The position numbers were made by a program, and so were the translations under genes. The notes beneath the pieces were generated by a model. The model had not been told where the DNA came from. It did not search any database and was given only the letters and a program-made list of their open reading frames with translations. This document shows positions 36,559-45,831 of a stretch of 64,000 nt of DNA, piece after piece. The stretch is from Lysinibacillus timonensis (GTDB lineage Bacteria; Bacillota; Bacilli; Bacillales_A; Planococcaceae), in assembly GCF_900291985.1 (NCBI RefSeq), contig NZ_LT985980.1, positions 2,448,001-2,512,000 of the forward strand, written 5' to 3'. How positions within the stretch are numbered: the first letter of the stretch is position 1; every line of letters starts with the position of its first letter.

Positions 36559-36730
36559 CTCATATAATAGCGAGAATATGGCTCGCAAGTTTCTACCGAC
36601 TTACCGTAAATAGGTCGACTATGAGAGACATTACTAAACAGCTTTTTTGTTGTTTGGTCACTTTCGAATGCAAAACCCGAAAGACTTGTTGACTCATGGA
36701 GGAAATAAGTTTTTTGGGTTTTTTATTTTT
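36559..36730 (+). promoter_or_regulatory. guanine-type purine riboswitch with terminator
   Basis: P1 is CTCATA (36559-36564) with TATGAG (36620-36625); P2 GCGAG...CTCGC; P3 CGACT...AGGTCG; the joining text TATGG and AGTTTCTACC is diagnostic. GACTATG in J3/1 has C at position 74, so it should bind guanine or hypoxanthine, not adenine. An AAAACCCGAAAGACTT / AAGTTTTTTGGGTTTT terminator (36672-36730) closes when ligand binds. Controls xpt-pbuX. Confidence 0.93.
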
Positions 36731-36742
36731 AGAAATTAATAG

Positions 36743-37333
<591 letters not shown>

Positions 37334-37361
37334 TAACTAAAACTAGGAGGATTTATTAATA

Positions 37362-38663
37362 ATGAATAATGCAAAAGCGTTTACGCTTGGTATCCAACAT
37401 TTACTTGCTATGTATGCGGGAGCTATTTTAGTGCCGATTATTATCGGTGATGCCCTAGGCTTTTCATCTGAACAAATGACCTATTTGGTTGCCATTGACA
37501 TTATGATGTGTGGTATTGCGACTTTATTGCAAGTAATGAGAGGGAAATTTATAGGTATTGGGTTACCAGTAGTTTTGGGATGTACATTTACAGCTGTATC
37601 TCCAATTATCGCCATTGGTTCGGACAAGGGTGTTGGTGCGGTTTATGGAGCAATTATTGCATCTGGAATTATTGTTGTTTTAATTTCGGGGGTCTTTGGT
37701 AAACTTGTGAAGTTCTTCCCTCCAATCGTTACAGGCTCTGTTGTAACCATTATTGGAATTTCATTAATACCTGTAGCCATCAATAATATGGGTGGTGGTC
37801 AAGGTGCTGAAGATTTCGGTTCTGGTATCAATATTGCATTAGCTATGGTTACTTTATTCATTATTCTTTTAATCTATCGTTTTACTACTGGGTTTATGCG
37901 TTCAATTACAATTTTACTAGGTTTGATCTTTGGAACTGTTATCGCTGCATTTTTAGGAAAAGTTGATTTTCAACCAGTAATTGAAGCTGGGTGGTTACAT
38001 ATGGTACAACCATTCTATTTTGGTACACCAACTTTTGACTATGGTGCTATTATTACGATGACGCTAGTGGCAATGGTCTCTCTAGTAGAATCTTCAGGAG
38101 TTTACTATGCTCTAAGTGATATTACAAAACAGAAAGTCGAATCAAAAGATCTATCAAGAGGATATCGTTCTGAAGGGTTAGCATCCATTATTGGTGGAAT
38201 TTTCAATGCGTTCCCTTATACAACATTCTCGCAAAACGTTGGTCTAATAAAAATGACAGGTGTAAAAGAACGAAGTGTTATCTTTATTACTGGATCATTA
38301 TTGGTATTACTTGGTTTTTTACCGAAAATCGCTGCTTTAACAACAATTATCCCTACATCAGTATTAGGTGGTGCAATGCTAGCGATGTTTGGTATGGTTG
38401 TTACCCAAGGAATCACGATGTTAGCACCAGAAATTATGCGCTCGCCTGAAAACGCAATGGTAGCAGCTGTTGCTGTCGGATTAGGTGCTGGTGTAGTATT
38501 TGTGCCTAATATCTTTGCGGTTCTTCCAGAGTGGATCACTGTACTAACTTCTAATGGCATTGTTTGTGGTTCTGTAACTGCCATCGTATTAAATATTGTG
38601 TTTAATATGATCGGTACAAAAAAAGAAGAACCAATGCATGCCAAAACGGTTGGAGTAGAATAA
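37362..38663 (+). CDS. pbuX: xanthine permease
   Basis: 433 residues, NAT/NCS2 family with about 12-14 helices. Seen: HLLAMYAGAILVPIIIG at the start, LPVVLGCTFTAVSPI and QNVGLIKMTGV (NAT signature Q-N-x-G). AGGAGG before ATG 37362. Imports xanthine for Xpt; both genes share the riboswitch. Confidence 0.95.
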   Translation: MNNAKAFTLGIQHLLAMYAGAILVPIIIGDALGFSSEQMTYLVAIDIMMCGIATLLQVMRGKFIGIGLPVVLGCTFTAVSPIIAIGSDKGVGAVYGAIIASGIIVVLISGVFGKLVKFFPPIVTGSVVTIIGISLIPVAINNMGGGQGAEDFGSGINIALAMVTLFIILLIYRFTTGFMRSITILLGLIFGTVIAAFLGKVDFQPVIEAGWLHMVQPFYFGTPTFDYGAIITMTLVAMVSLVESSGVYYALSDITKQKVESKDLSRGYRSEGLASIIGGIFNAFPYTTFSQNVGLIKMTGVKERSVIFITGSLLVLLGFLPKIAALTTIIPTSVLGGAMLAMFGMVVTQGITMLAPEIMRSPENAMVAAVAVGLGAGVVFVPNIFAVLPEWITVLTSNGIVCGSVTAIVLNIVFNMIGTKKEEPMHAKTVGVE

Positions 38664-38670
38664 TAGTTTA

Positions 38671-38942
38671 GGGGCTGGGACAAAAGTTAGTTTTCAACAA
38701 ACAGAGCGTTTTGAATATAGTAAAAATTTACTGTTTATTTGGAAGTCGTTCGTTGGAGATGCAGACTGAGACTCCTACGGGATGTAGAAGCAGTCTTGAG
38801 ACCCCGCAGAGCTTGAGCTCGAGGAGGCTCAAGGCTTCCCCGTGGAAAGCGAAGTCTGCGTCGGAAACGAACGATCATATAGCCAAAAAGTACAATCTAA
38901 AATGAAAGATGAACTGTAATTTTCCACTTCAGTCCCAGCCTC
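38671..38942. repeat. 272-bp palindromic interspersed element
   Basis: Ends are inverted copies: GGGGCTGGGAC (38671-38681) and GTCCCAGCCTC (38932-38942). Nested pairs follow: TCGTTCGTT (38746-38754) with AACGAACGA (38866-38874), and GCAGACT (38761-38767) with AGTCTGC (38853-38859). The centre reads ACTCCTACGGGA...GAGACCCCGCAG...GAGGAGGCTCAAGG...CCCCGTGGAAAGCGAAG, a motif chain common in intergenic repeats of Bacillaceae. The GC-rich centre stands out from the AT-rich flanks. It ends just before the next gene and may also terminate pbuX. An open frame across it is not a gene. Confidence 0.78.
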
Positions 38943-38948
38943 TTCTTA

Positions 38949-39899
38949 TTATCTTAAATTGACCTCTTCTATAGTAGGGAGAGACTCGATTGCCCCCATT
39001 TTTTCGCAAACAATTGCCCCAACTTTATTACTAAAACAAATAATCTCTTCCCACGTCTTAAAGGAAATCGATTGAGGGTTTTCTAATTTGCTTAATTGAA
39101 ATAAAGTAGCACCGACAAAAGCATCACCAGCTCCAGTAGTATCGATTGCTTGAACAGAAATACTTGGAACAAAGATTGATTGCCCTCTTAAAGAAAAGAA
39201 GGTGCCATCCTTTCCTAATGTTACAGCAATACAATCGACCCCAAAGGAATGTAATATTTTAACGGCTTTTGGGATATCTGTTTCATTAGTTAAGAGAACT
39301 AGCTCTTCATCACTAACCTTTAAAAAGTCACAATATGGTATACATTCAAATATATTCCCTTTAAACTGTTCCACATTTTCACCCCATAAATCTATTCGAA
39401 AATTAGGGTCAAAGGATATGTAACTTTTTTGCTTTTTTGCATAGCGTAACAAATCTTTGTAAGTTTGTTGAAATGGATGTGTCAGTAGAGCGGTAGCAGA
39501 TCCAAAGTGAATAATTTTCATTGATGAAAGCACTTCTAAAGGAATCTCATCCATTGTTATATTGGCATCTGCCCCTCGGTTAAAAACAAAGTCTCTTTGT
39601 CCGTCTTCTTGTAGAGATACAAAAGCAAGAGTTGTTGGAATGTGTGGGTCTATTAATAACAAATCTGTTTTCACCCCAACTAATTGCAATGTAGAGTTAA
39701 GAAAATGCCCAAATGGATCATTACCTACTTTTCCTAGGAAATGTGCTTCACCCCCTAGCTTAGCAATGGATGCACTAACATTCGCAGGAGCCCCGCCAGC
39801 CTTTTTGATAAATGTGGAACCATCTTTCAATCCTACATTTCGCTCATTACAGAAAAAGTCGATTAACAATTCTCCAATACATAAAACAGATAAATTCAT
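38949..39899 (-). CDS. PfkB-family fructokinase-like kinase
   Basis: 316 residues. GGAPANVSASIAKLGG (~34-49) and IDTTGAGDAFVG (near 260) are the two PfkB signatures; the AGGAPAN form is common in fructokinases. ATG 39899 follows AAGGGGGACGG; the longer frame to 39953 lacks support. Divergent from fucU, so it could share control with the fucose operon, but no direct pathway link is required. Confidence 0.85.
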   Translation of the reverse strand: MNLSVLCIGELLIDFFCNERNVGLKDGSTFIKKAGGAPANVSASIAKLGGEAHFLGKVGNDPFGHFLNSTLQLVGVKTDLLLIDPHIPTTLAFVSLQEDGQRDFVFNRGADANITMDEIPLEVLSSMKIIHFGSATALLTHPFQQTYKDLLRYAKKQKSYISFDPNFRIDLWGENVEQFKGNIFECIPYCDFLKVSDEELVLLTNETDIPKAVKILHSFGVDCIAVTLGKDGTFFSLRGQSIFVPSISVQAIDTTGAGDAFVGATLFQLSKLENPQSISFKTWEEIICFSNKVGAIVCEKMGAIESLPTIEEVNLR

Positions 39900-40186
39900 A
39901 ATTCCGTCCCCCTTCACTGATATTATTTTAATTCCAATGCATTCACATAACAAAAATAAAACTTAAAAATATATTTCAAAAAAATAACTATATAAAAATA
40001 AACAAAAGTAAAACAGCTAGTATGAAACTCCTTAAACAAGAGGTGAAATAAGGACTTTTGTATATAAAAATAATGTTTTTATATATTATTCAATAAAGAA
40101 TTGACCGTTTGCTTTAAATTATGTTTGAATTTTCTGAACAAACCAGGAATATGTTATGAAAAACAATCAAACAAAGGAGAAACCAC
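39900..40186. other. divergent regulatory gap before the fuc operon
   Basis: AT-rich, no gene. AAACAAAAG and CAAACAAAGG occur on both sides and could be DeoR-type operator pieces, but no clear symmetric operator, cre or promoter pair was convincing. Confidence 0.35.
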
Positions 40187-40615
40187 ATGCTCAAAAATAT
40201 AAAATCTTGTATTTCTCCCGAATTGCTAAAAGTACTAATGGAAATGGGTCATGGTGATGAAATTGTTTTAGCTGATGGGAATTTCCCCGCAGCCTCCCAT
40301 GCCCAACAATTAGTTCGATTAGATGGCAATCAAATGACCCATGTACTTAAAGGCATTCTAGAATTGTTGCCCCTTGACCATTATGTAAAAAACCCAATTT
40401 CTTTAATGATGCATGGAGAAGAAGTAGGAAGACCAGCGATTTGGAACGATTTTGAAAAAGTTATAAAAAGTGAAGGGTATCCATTCAATGTTCAATATCT
40501 CGAACGCTCTCATTTTTATAATAGGGCTAAAAGTGCTTATTGTATAGTTGCAACAAGTGAGCAAGCACTATATGCAAATATCATATTAAAAAAAGGTGTT
40601 ATAGAGACAGAATAG
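40187..40615 (+). CDS. fucU: L-fucose mutarotase (RbsD/FucU family)
   Basis: 142 residues. Interconverts fucose anomers. Seen: MGHGDEIVLADGNFPA with the conserved His and Asp, and YCIVATSEQALYAN, both FucU type. ATG 40187 has AAAGGAG at good spacing. First gene of the fuc operon; the regulator gene follows 10 bp later. Confidence 0.93.
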   Translation: MLKNIKSCISPELLKVLMEMGHGDEIVLADGNFPAASHAQQLVRLDGNQMTHVLKGILELLPLDHYVKNPISLMMHGEEVGRPAIWNDFEKVIKSEGYPFNVQYLERSHFYNRAKSAYCIVATSEQALYANIILKKGVIETE

Positions 40616-40625
40616 GAGAATGAAT

Positions 40626-41390
40626 ATGTTTCCTGAAGAAAGACAACTACAAATCGTAAAGGTGCTTAACGCACGGGGGAATGTAAAAGTTGCTCAGTTA
40701 AGTAAGCGGTTTAATGTAACTGTTGAAACAATTAGACGTGATCTTGAAAAGTTAGAATTAGAAAATAAATTAAAACGTACCCATGGAGGTGCAATTGCCA
40801 TTGACAATGGGGACGATGATGAAATTCCCTTTAATGATCGGACAGTTTTAAATAAAGAAGAAAAAATGAGCGTGGCTAAAGAGGCTATAACGCTAATAAA
40901 TGAGCGAGATATCATCTTTTTGGATGCAAGTTCAACTTCATTTTATTTGGCAAAAGGCTTACCAAATTTAGAGTTAACAGTAATCACTAATTCGTTACTA
41001 GTTGCGTATGAGCTCTCAAATAGATCTAACATTCAAGTTGTGATGACAGGTGGAAATCTGACAAAGTCTTCTTTATCGCTAGTTGGACCCAACGTAACAA
41101 GAACCATTCAATATTATCATATCAACAAAATGTTCTTTTCATGTAAAGGATTCGATAAAGATTGGGGCATAAGTGATTCTAACGAATTACAAGGAGCCGT
41201 AAAACGATCTGTAATGGAGATGGCAGAAGAAAAAATACTGTTGATAGATTATTCAAAAGTGAATAAACGTTCTTTTGTTTTTATCGAAAATAAAAATATA
41301 TTAGATTATTTAATCGTTGATAAAAAAGCAGATAGACAATACTTGCAAGATTTACAAACTGAAAATATTAAGCTATTAGTTTGTGAATAG
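40626..41390 (+). CDS. fucR: DeoR-family regulator of the fucose operon
   Basis: 254 residues. N-terminal DeoR helix-turn-helix: AQLSKRFNVTVETIRRDLEKLE and KRTHGGAI; C-terminal DeoRC sensor domain with ITNSLLVAYELSN, GGN and LIDYSK. ATG 40620 sits too near the AGGAG; ATG 40626 fits (7 nt). Likely a repressor released by a fucose-pathway sugar phosphate (family knowledge). The gene symbol is by context. Confidence 0.85.
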   Translation: MFPEERQLQIVKVLNARGNVKVAQLSKRFNVTVETIRRDLEKLELENKLKRTHGGAIAIDNGDDDEIPFNDRTVLNKEEKMSVAKEAITLINERDIIFLDASSTSFYLAKGLPNLELTVITNSLLVAYELSNRSNIQVVMTGGNLTKSSLSLVGPNVTRTIQYYHINKMFFSCKGFDKDWGISDSNELQGAVKRSVMEMAEEKILLIDYSKVNKRSFVFIENKNILDYLIVDKKADRQYLQDLQTENIKLLVCE

Positions 41391-41425
41391 AGTAAAGGGA
41401 ACAATATAAAGATGGAGGTGATTGA

Positions 41426-42922
41426 ATGACAAAATTATTAGAGATGAAAAATATCTCAAAAGCATTTCCTGGTGTTCAAGCATTATCAAATGTATCAATT
41501 GATTTAAATAGTGGAGAAGTTTTAGCTTTAGTTGGAGAAAATGGTGCGGGGAAATCTACTTTGATGAAAATCTTAACAGGAATATATAAGGCTGATGAGG
41601 GAGAAATACTCCTAAACGGAGCAAAGATTAATGTGGCTAGTACTAAAAGGGCAACAGAATTAGGAATATCGATGATTCACCAAGAGTTAAATTTAATGAA
41701 GGATTTAACAATTGCTGAAAATATTTTCATAGGTAGAGAGCCAAAAGGGTTAATGAATTTATTCATAAAAGATCAGCAAGTAAATAGTATGACAGAAGAT
41801 TTATTTAAACAACTATCTTTAAATTTAGATGCAAGAACAAAAGTTGAAGAATTAACAATAGCGAAGCAACAAATGGTAGAAATAGCGAAAGCGCTTTCTT
41901 TCAACTCGAAAATATTAATTATGGATGAACCGACAACGGCGCTAACAGAAAAAGAAATAGATGTGCTATTTGAAATTATTGAAAACTTAAAAAGAAGTGG
42001 CGTTGGTATTATATACATCTCTCATCGAATGGATGAACTAAAACGTATTTCTGACCGAATTACGATAATGAGAGACGGTGAATATGTGGACACACTTCCT
42101 TCAAAAGAAACAGATATAAAAGAAGTGATTCGCTTAATGGTAGGGCGCGAAGTATATATCGAATCAAAGCCTACCACGACAAATAGAGATAGAGAAATAG
42201 TTTTAGAGTTGAAAAATATTTCAACGAATAACAATTTAAAGGATATATCATTTAAACTCCGAAAAGGGGAAATTTTGGGCTTTGCCGGGCTAATGGGTTC
42301 AGGCCGAACAGAAGTTGCAAATGCAATTTTCGGCATTGACAAAATAAAACAAGGTGAAATGTATCTGCGTGGAGAGAGAGTAAAAATCTCAAATCCTACT
42401 CAAGCTGTTCAAAATGGTATAGGTTACTTAACGGAAGATCGAAAACACTTGGGATTACTTCTTGATATGGATGTAAAGACGAATATTACGATTGCCACAT
42501 TAAAAAACTTTCAGCGCGCGGGATTCGTGCAGGATGACCAAATTGCCATAACTGCTGAGCAATATGTGAAAAGGTTAAAAGTTAAAACACCTTCTATCCA
42601 TCAACATATTCGGTTTTTATCAGGAGGAAATCAACAGAAAGTCGTCATATCAAAATGGCTTCTAAGAGATTGCGATATTTTAATATTTGATGAACCAACT
42701 AGAGGGATAGACGTTGGGGCTAAAGGTGATATTTATAAGTTACTTGAAGATCTAGCAAATGAGGGGAAATCAATTATTATGATCTCATCCGAATTACCAG
42801 AAGTTTTGAGAATGAGTCATAGAATCGTTGTCATGTCAGAAGGAAGAATGACAGGAATTTTAGAAGCTTCGGAAGCTAGTCAAGAGAAGATTATGGAACT
42901 CGCAACAGCATATAGGGATTGA
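41426..42922 (+). CDS. sugar ABC transporter ATPase (RbsA-like)
   Basis: 498 residues, two fused ATPase domains. First Walker A GENGAGKST; in the second domain LMGSGRTEV replaces Walker A, as is normal for the RbsA/XylG/AraG family. Signatures LTIAKQQMVEIAKAL and LSGGNQQKV are seen. Energises the fuc importer with the permease and lipoprotein encoded next. An intragenic cre-like palindrome lies at 41887-41898. Confidence 0.93.
   Translation: MTKLLEMKNISKAFPGVQALSNVSIDLNSGEVLALVGENGAGKSTLMKILTGIYKADEGEILLNGAKINVASTKRATELGISMIHQELNLMKDLTIAENIFIGREPKGLMNLFIKDQQVNSMTEDLFKQLSLNLDARTKVEELTIAKQQMVEIAKALSFNSKILIMDEPTTALTEKEIDVLFEIIENLKRSGVGIIYISHRMDELKRISDRITIMRDGEYVDTLPSKETDIKEVIRLMVGREVYIESKPTTTNRDREIVLELKNISTNNNLKDISFKLRKGEILGFAGLMGSGRTEVANAIFGIDKIKQGEMYLRGERVKISNPTQAVQNGIGYLTEDRKHLGLLLDMDVKTNITIATLKNFQRAGFVQDDQIAITAEQYVKRLKVKTPSIHQHIRFLSGGNQQKVVISKWLLRDCDILIFDEPTRGIDVGAKGDIYKLLEDLANEGKSIIMISSELPEVLRMSHRIVVMSEGRMTGILEASEASQEKIMELATAYRD
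41886..41899 (+). promoter_or_regulatory. possible intragenic cre (CcpA) site
   Basis: GAAAGCGCTTTC (41887-41898) is a perfect 12-bp palindrome, the core of an optimal cre; only the outer T and A are off. It encodes part of the conserved AKALS motif, so it could be coincidence of codons. Confidence 0.3.
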
Positions 42923-42938
42923 TTAAGGGGGTGTCATT

Positions 42939-43931
42939 TTGAAAGCGGATTCAATTCAACAATTGAAGAATGCAAGATTGAAGAAAACAACTGGAGGCAA
43001 GCTACAACAATTTTTAGCTTTTGGTAGTTTAGTAGTATTAGTTATCTTTTTCTCAATCGCTTCACCAAATTTTATGCAATGGAGCAACATTATTGGAATT
43101 TTGCTATCTACTGCAGTTATAGGTATTTTAGCGTTAGGTGCAACCTTTGTCATTATTACAGGTGGAATCGACCTATCTGTTGGTACAGTAATGACATTAA
43201 GTTCTGTAATGACAGGAGTTATCATAGTAAATGCAAATTTACCAATATTTGTAGGTATTATTGGTGGTATGTTAACCGGAGCAATTTGCGGAATGTTATG
43301 CGGAATTGCTATAACGAAATTGAATATACCACCTTTTGTTGCAACTTTAGCCATGATGATGATTGCAAAGGGATTAGCGCTTGTTATCTCGAATGCTGCA
43401 CCGATTTATTTCACAGATCATGAATTTTTTTCAAAAATCGCATTAGGGACAATCATTCCCGGCGTTGAAATTCCAAATGCGGTACTAATCTTTTTTATAC
43501 TAGGAATTATCGCAGCAGTGATCTTATCAAAAACAATACTTGGCAGATTTAACTTTGCTATAGGTAGTAACGAGGAAGCAACAAGGCTTTCAGGAATCAA
43601 TGTAGATCGGTGGAAAATTGCCATATATAGTTTAGCGGGTGTATTTACCGGAATAGCCGGAGTTATCATGGCATCCCGGTTAAATTCTGCACAGCCTGCA
43701 CTTGGGCAAGGCTACGAATTAGAAGCAATAGCGGCCGTAGTAATTGGTGGAACTTCCTTAAGTGGTGGAAAAGGTACGATTGTCGGTACAATTATCGGCG
43801 CTTTAATTATGAGTGTGCTAACAAATGGCCTTCGCGTATTATCTATTCCTCAAGAGTGGCAAACGGTTGTAGTTGGTTTTGTGATTATTTTTGCTGTATA
43901 TATGGATATTTTACGTAGAAGGAAAAAGTAA
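42939..43931 (+). CDS. sugar ABC transporter permease (RbsC-like)
   Basis: 330 residues, eight to ten helices. GGIDLSVGTVM, GCNEEAxRLSGI-like GSNEEATRLSGI and GGTSLSGGKGT are the RbsC/BPD_transp_2 motifs. TTG 42939 follows AAGGGGGTG. Membrane channel of the fuc importer. Confidence 0.92.
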   Translation: MKADSIQQLKNARLKKTTGGKLQQFLAFGSLVVLVIFFSIASPNFMQWSNIIGILLSTAVIGILALGATFVIITGGIDLSVGTVMTLSSVMTGVIIVNANLPIFVGIIGGMLTGAICGMLCGIAITKLNIPPFVATLAMMMIAKGLALVISNAAPIYFTDHEFFSKIALGTIIPGVEIPNAVLIFFILGIIAAVILSKTILGRFNFAIGSNEEATRLSGINVDRWKIAIYSLAGVFTGIAGVIMASRLNSAQPALGQGYELEAIAAVVIGGTSLSGGKGTIVGTIIGALIMSVLTNGLRVLSIPQEWQTVVVGFVIIFAVYMDILRRRKK

Positions 43932-44004
43932 TTTCTTTTAAAAGCGGTATTGAACCGGTATTGGTTACTATACAAAAGTTTTGAAATCCAGGGGAGGATG
44001 TTCA

Positions 44005-45030
44005 ATGAAAAAACGTTTATGGTTCATAGGGTTATGCTTGGTAATCGGTTTGGTAATGGCGGCATGTGGAAATGGAAATGGTAACGGAAACGGAAACGGA
44101 AACACATTAGCACCACCAGTGACAACAACTAATCCTAGTGATGGCGATGGCGGTGGTGATAAGCCGTATATTGCGATTGTATCGAAAGGATTCCAACACC
44201 AATTTTGGCAAGCTGTTAAACAAGGTGCCGAGCAAGCAGCAGAAGAATTTGATGTTGAAATTACTTTTGAAGGACCTGAAAGTGAGTCGCAAGTCGATAA
44301 GCAAATCGAAATGCTTCAAACGGCTATTGATAAAAAGCCCGATGCAATTGGCTTTGCAGCATTAGATTCTCAAGCTTCTGTAAACTTATTGGAAACTGCA
44401 CAAAGTGAAGGTATTCCTGTAATTGCATTTGACTCAGGTGTCGACAGTGATATTCCATTAGCAACAGCTTCAACTGACAATGAAGCAGCAGCTGCACTTG
44501 CAGCAGAAAAAATGGCAGAGTTAATCGGTGGAGAAGGTAAAGTAGCGTTAGTTGTACATGACCAAACTTCCATAACAGGTATTAGCCGCCGTGACGGTTT
44601 TGTCAATTATATGGAGGAGAATTTCCCTAATATTGAGATAGTAGATATTCAATATGGTGGTGGAGACCATTTGAAATCTACTGACTTGGCAAAAGCCATT
44701 ATGCAAGCACATCCAGATTTAAAAGGATTATTCGGGTCAAATGAAGGCTCGGCAATTGGTGTTGTAAATGCAGTACAAGAAATGAACAAAGTCGGCGAAA
44801 TTACTGTTGTAGGATTTGACTCTGGGAAACAGCAAATTGATGCAATTAAAAGTGGCCTTATGGCAGGTGCTGTAACTCAAAACCCTGTGGGCATAGGTTA
44901 TGAAACTGTAAAAGCAGCAGTAGCAGCAATTAACGGAGAAACTGTTGAGAAGCAAATTGATACTGGCTTTTACTGGTACGATAAAGACAATCTTGATAGC
45001 GAAGAAATAAAGGCGGCAATTTACGAGTAA
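44005..45030 (+). CDS. sugar-binding lipoprotein of the fuc ABC importer
   Basis: 341 residues. Signal peptide with lipobox LVMAAC (Cys ~22), then a hexamer-coded GNGNGN repeat and Thr/Pro/Asp linker, then a type I periplasmic-binding domain: ISKGFQHQFWQAVKQGAEQAA, FAALDSQA, GIPVIAFDSGVD and VVGFDSGKQQ. ATG 44005 has GGGGAGG before it. Delivers the sugar to the RbsA/RbsC-like pair. Fucose is inferred from the operon. Confidence 0.9.
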   Translation: MKKRLWFIGLCLVIGLVMAACGNGNGNGNGNGNTLAPPVTTTNPSDGDGGGDKPYIAIVSKGFQHQFWQAVKQGAEQAAEEFDVEITFEGPESESQVDKQIEMLQTAIDKKPDAIGFAALDSQASVNLLETAQSEGIPVIAFDSGVDSDIPLATASTDNEAAAALAAEKMAELIGGEGKVALVVHDQTSITGISRRDGFVNYMEENFPNIEIVDIQYGGGDHLKSTDLAKAIMQAHPDLKGLFGSNEGSAIGVVNAVQEMNKVGEITVVGFDSGKQQIDAIKSGLMAGAVTQNPVGIGYETVKAAVAAINGETVEKQIDTGFYWYDKDNLDSEEIKAAIYE

Positions 45031-45044
45031 TAGAATTATGTATT

Positions 45045-45073
45045 GAGGGGAGCCAATATAACTGGCTCCTCTT
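45045..45073 (+). terminator. hairpin between the importer and fucA
   Basis: GAGGGGAGCCA (45045-45055) pairs with TGGCTCCTCTT (45063-45073) with wobble pairs; only ATA follows, so it may be a weak terminator or a stabilising 3' hairpin within the operon. Confidence 0.55.
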
Positions 45074-45173
45074 ATAAGAAAGCTACCCTAATGTCATATC
45101 AAAACTACTCTTAAATGATTAGTCTTATTAGAACGACTCCGATTAATGTTTTAGAAAGCGAGGTAGGAGCATT

Positions 45174-45818
45174 ATGTCAAATGTGATACAAGAACTGAAA
45201 AAGTATGCAAAGGAATTAGTGAATTGTGGTCTTGTTGTCGGTGCAGGTGGAAATCTAAGTATGAGAGATGGGGAATATATGTATATTTCCCCTAGTGGGT
45301 ACGATCTAAAAGAAATTGCTGATGACGAGTGGGTAAAAGTGCATATAGAAACAGGTCATTTTGAAAGTGATATACGTCCGTCGTCAGAACTTTTAATGCA
45401 CTTAGAATGCTTTCGAAATAACCCATCAATTAATGCTGTTCTACATGCACATCCAACTTATTCAGTTGCCGTATCATCGACAGGAAAAGAAATACCTCCT
45501 TTATTTCCAGACTTTCCAGCAATGGTTAAAAAGGTGAGTTACATCGATTACGTAATTCCAACAACTTCAATTTTAGCTAATAAAGTAGCTGAACTAGTTG
45601 TTGATACAGATGTAATGGTTATGCGTAATCATGGTGTATTAACTGTCGGAAAAACAATGAAGGAGGCGTACTTCTTTATGCAATTAGTTGAGGAGTCTGC
45701 AAAGGTATTTACTTATAGTTCTATTGTTGGAAGCCCCCGTATTTTAACGGAGGAGGAATGTACAGCTTTGCGGAACTTATCAGCAGAAAAATATCGAGCA
45801 AAACTTTTGGAGTCGTGA
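45174..45818 (+). CDS. fucA: L-fuculose-1-phosphate aldolase, class II
   Basis: 214 residues. Splits L-fuculose-1-P into DHAP and L-lactaldehyde. Zinc site HAHP (His-x-His) with downstream RNHG His, catalytic Glu region SSELLMHLE, and the N-terminal GAGGNLSMR phosphate-binding loop. GAGGTAGGAG precedes ATG 45174. Confidence 0.93.
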   Translation: MSNVIQELKKYAKELVNCGLVVGAGGNLSMRDGEYMYISPSGYDLKEIADDEWVKVHIETGHFESDIRPSSELLMHLECFRNNPSINAVLHAHPTYSVAVSSTGKEIPPLFPDFPAMVKKVSYIDYVIPTTSILANKVAELVVDTDVMVMRNHGVLTVGKTMKEAYFFMQLVEESAKVFTYSSIVGSPRILTEEECTALRNLSAEKYRAKLLES

Positions 45819-45831
45819 GGAGGTGTGATGA

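Noticed and set aside
38711-38905. 64-codon open frame after pbuX
   Set aside because: It lies wholly inside the palindromic interspersed element, has no ribosome binding site, and its sequence follows the repeat motifs.
44068-44110. low-complexity GN tract as a sequencing artefact
   Set aside because: It is in frame, placed exactly after the lipobox where such linkers occur, so it is more likely real.
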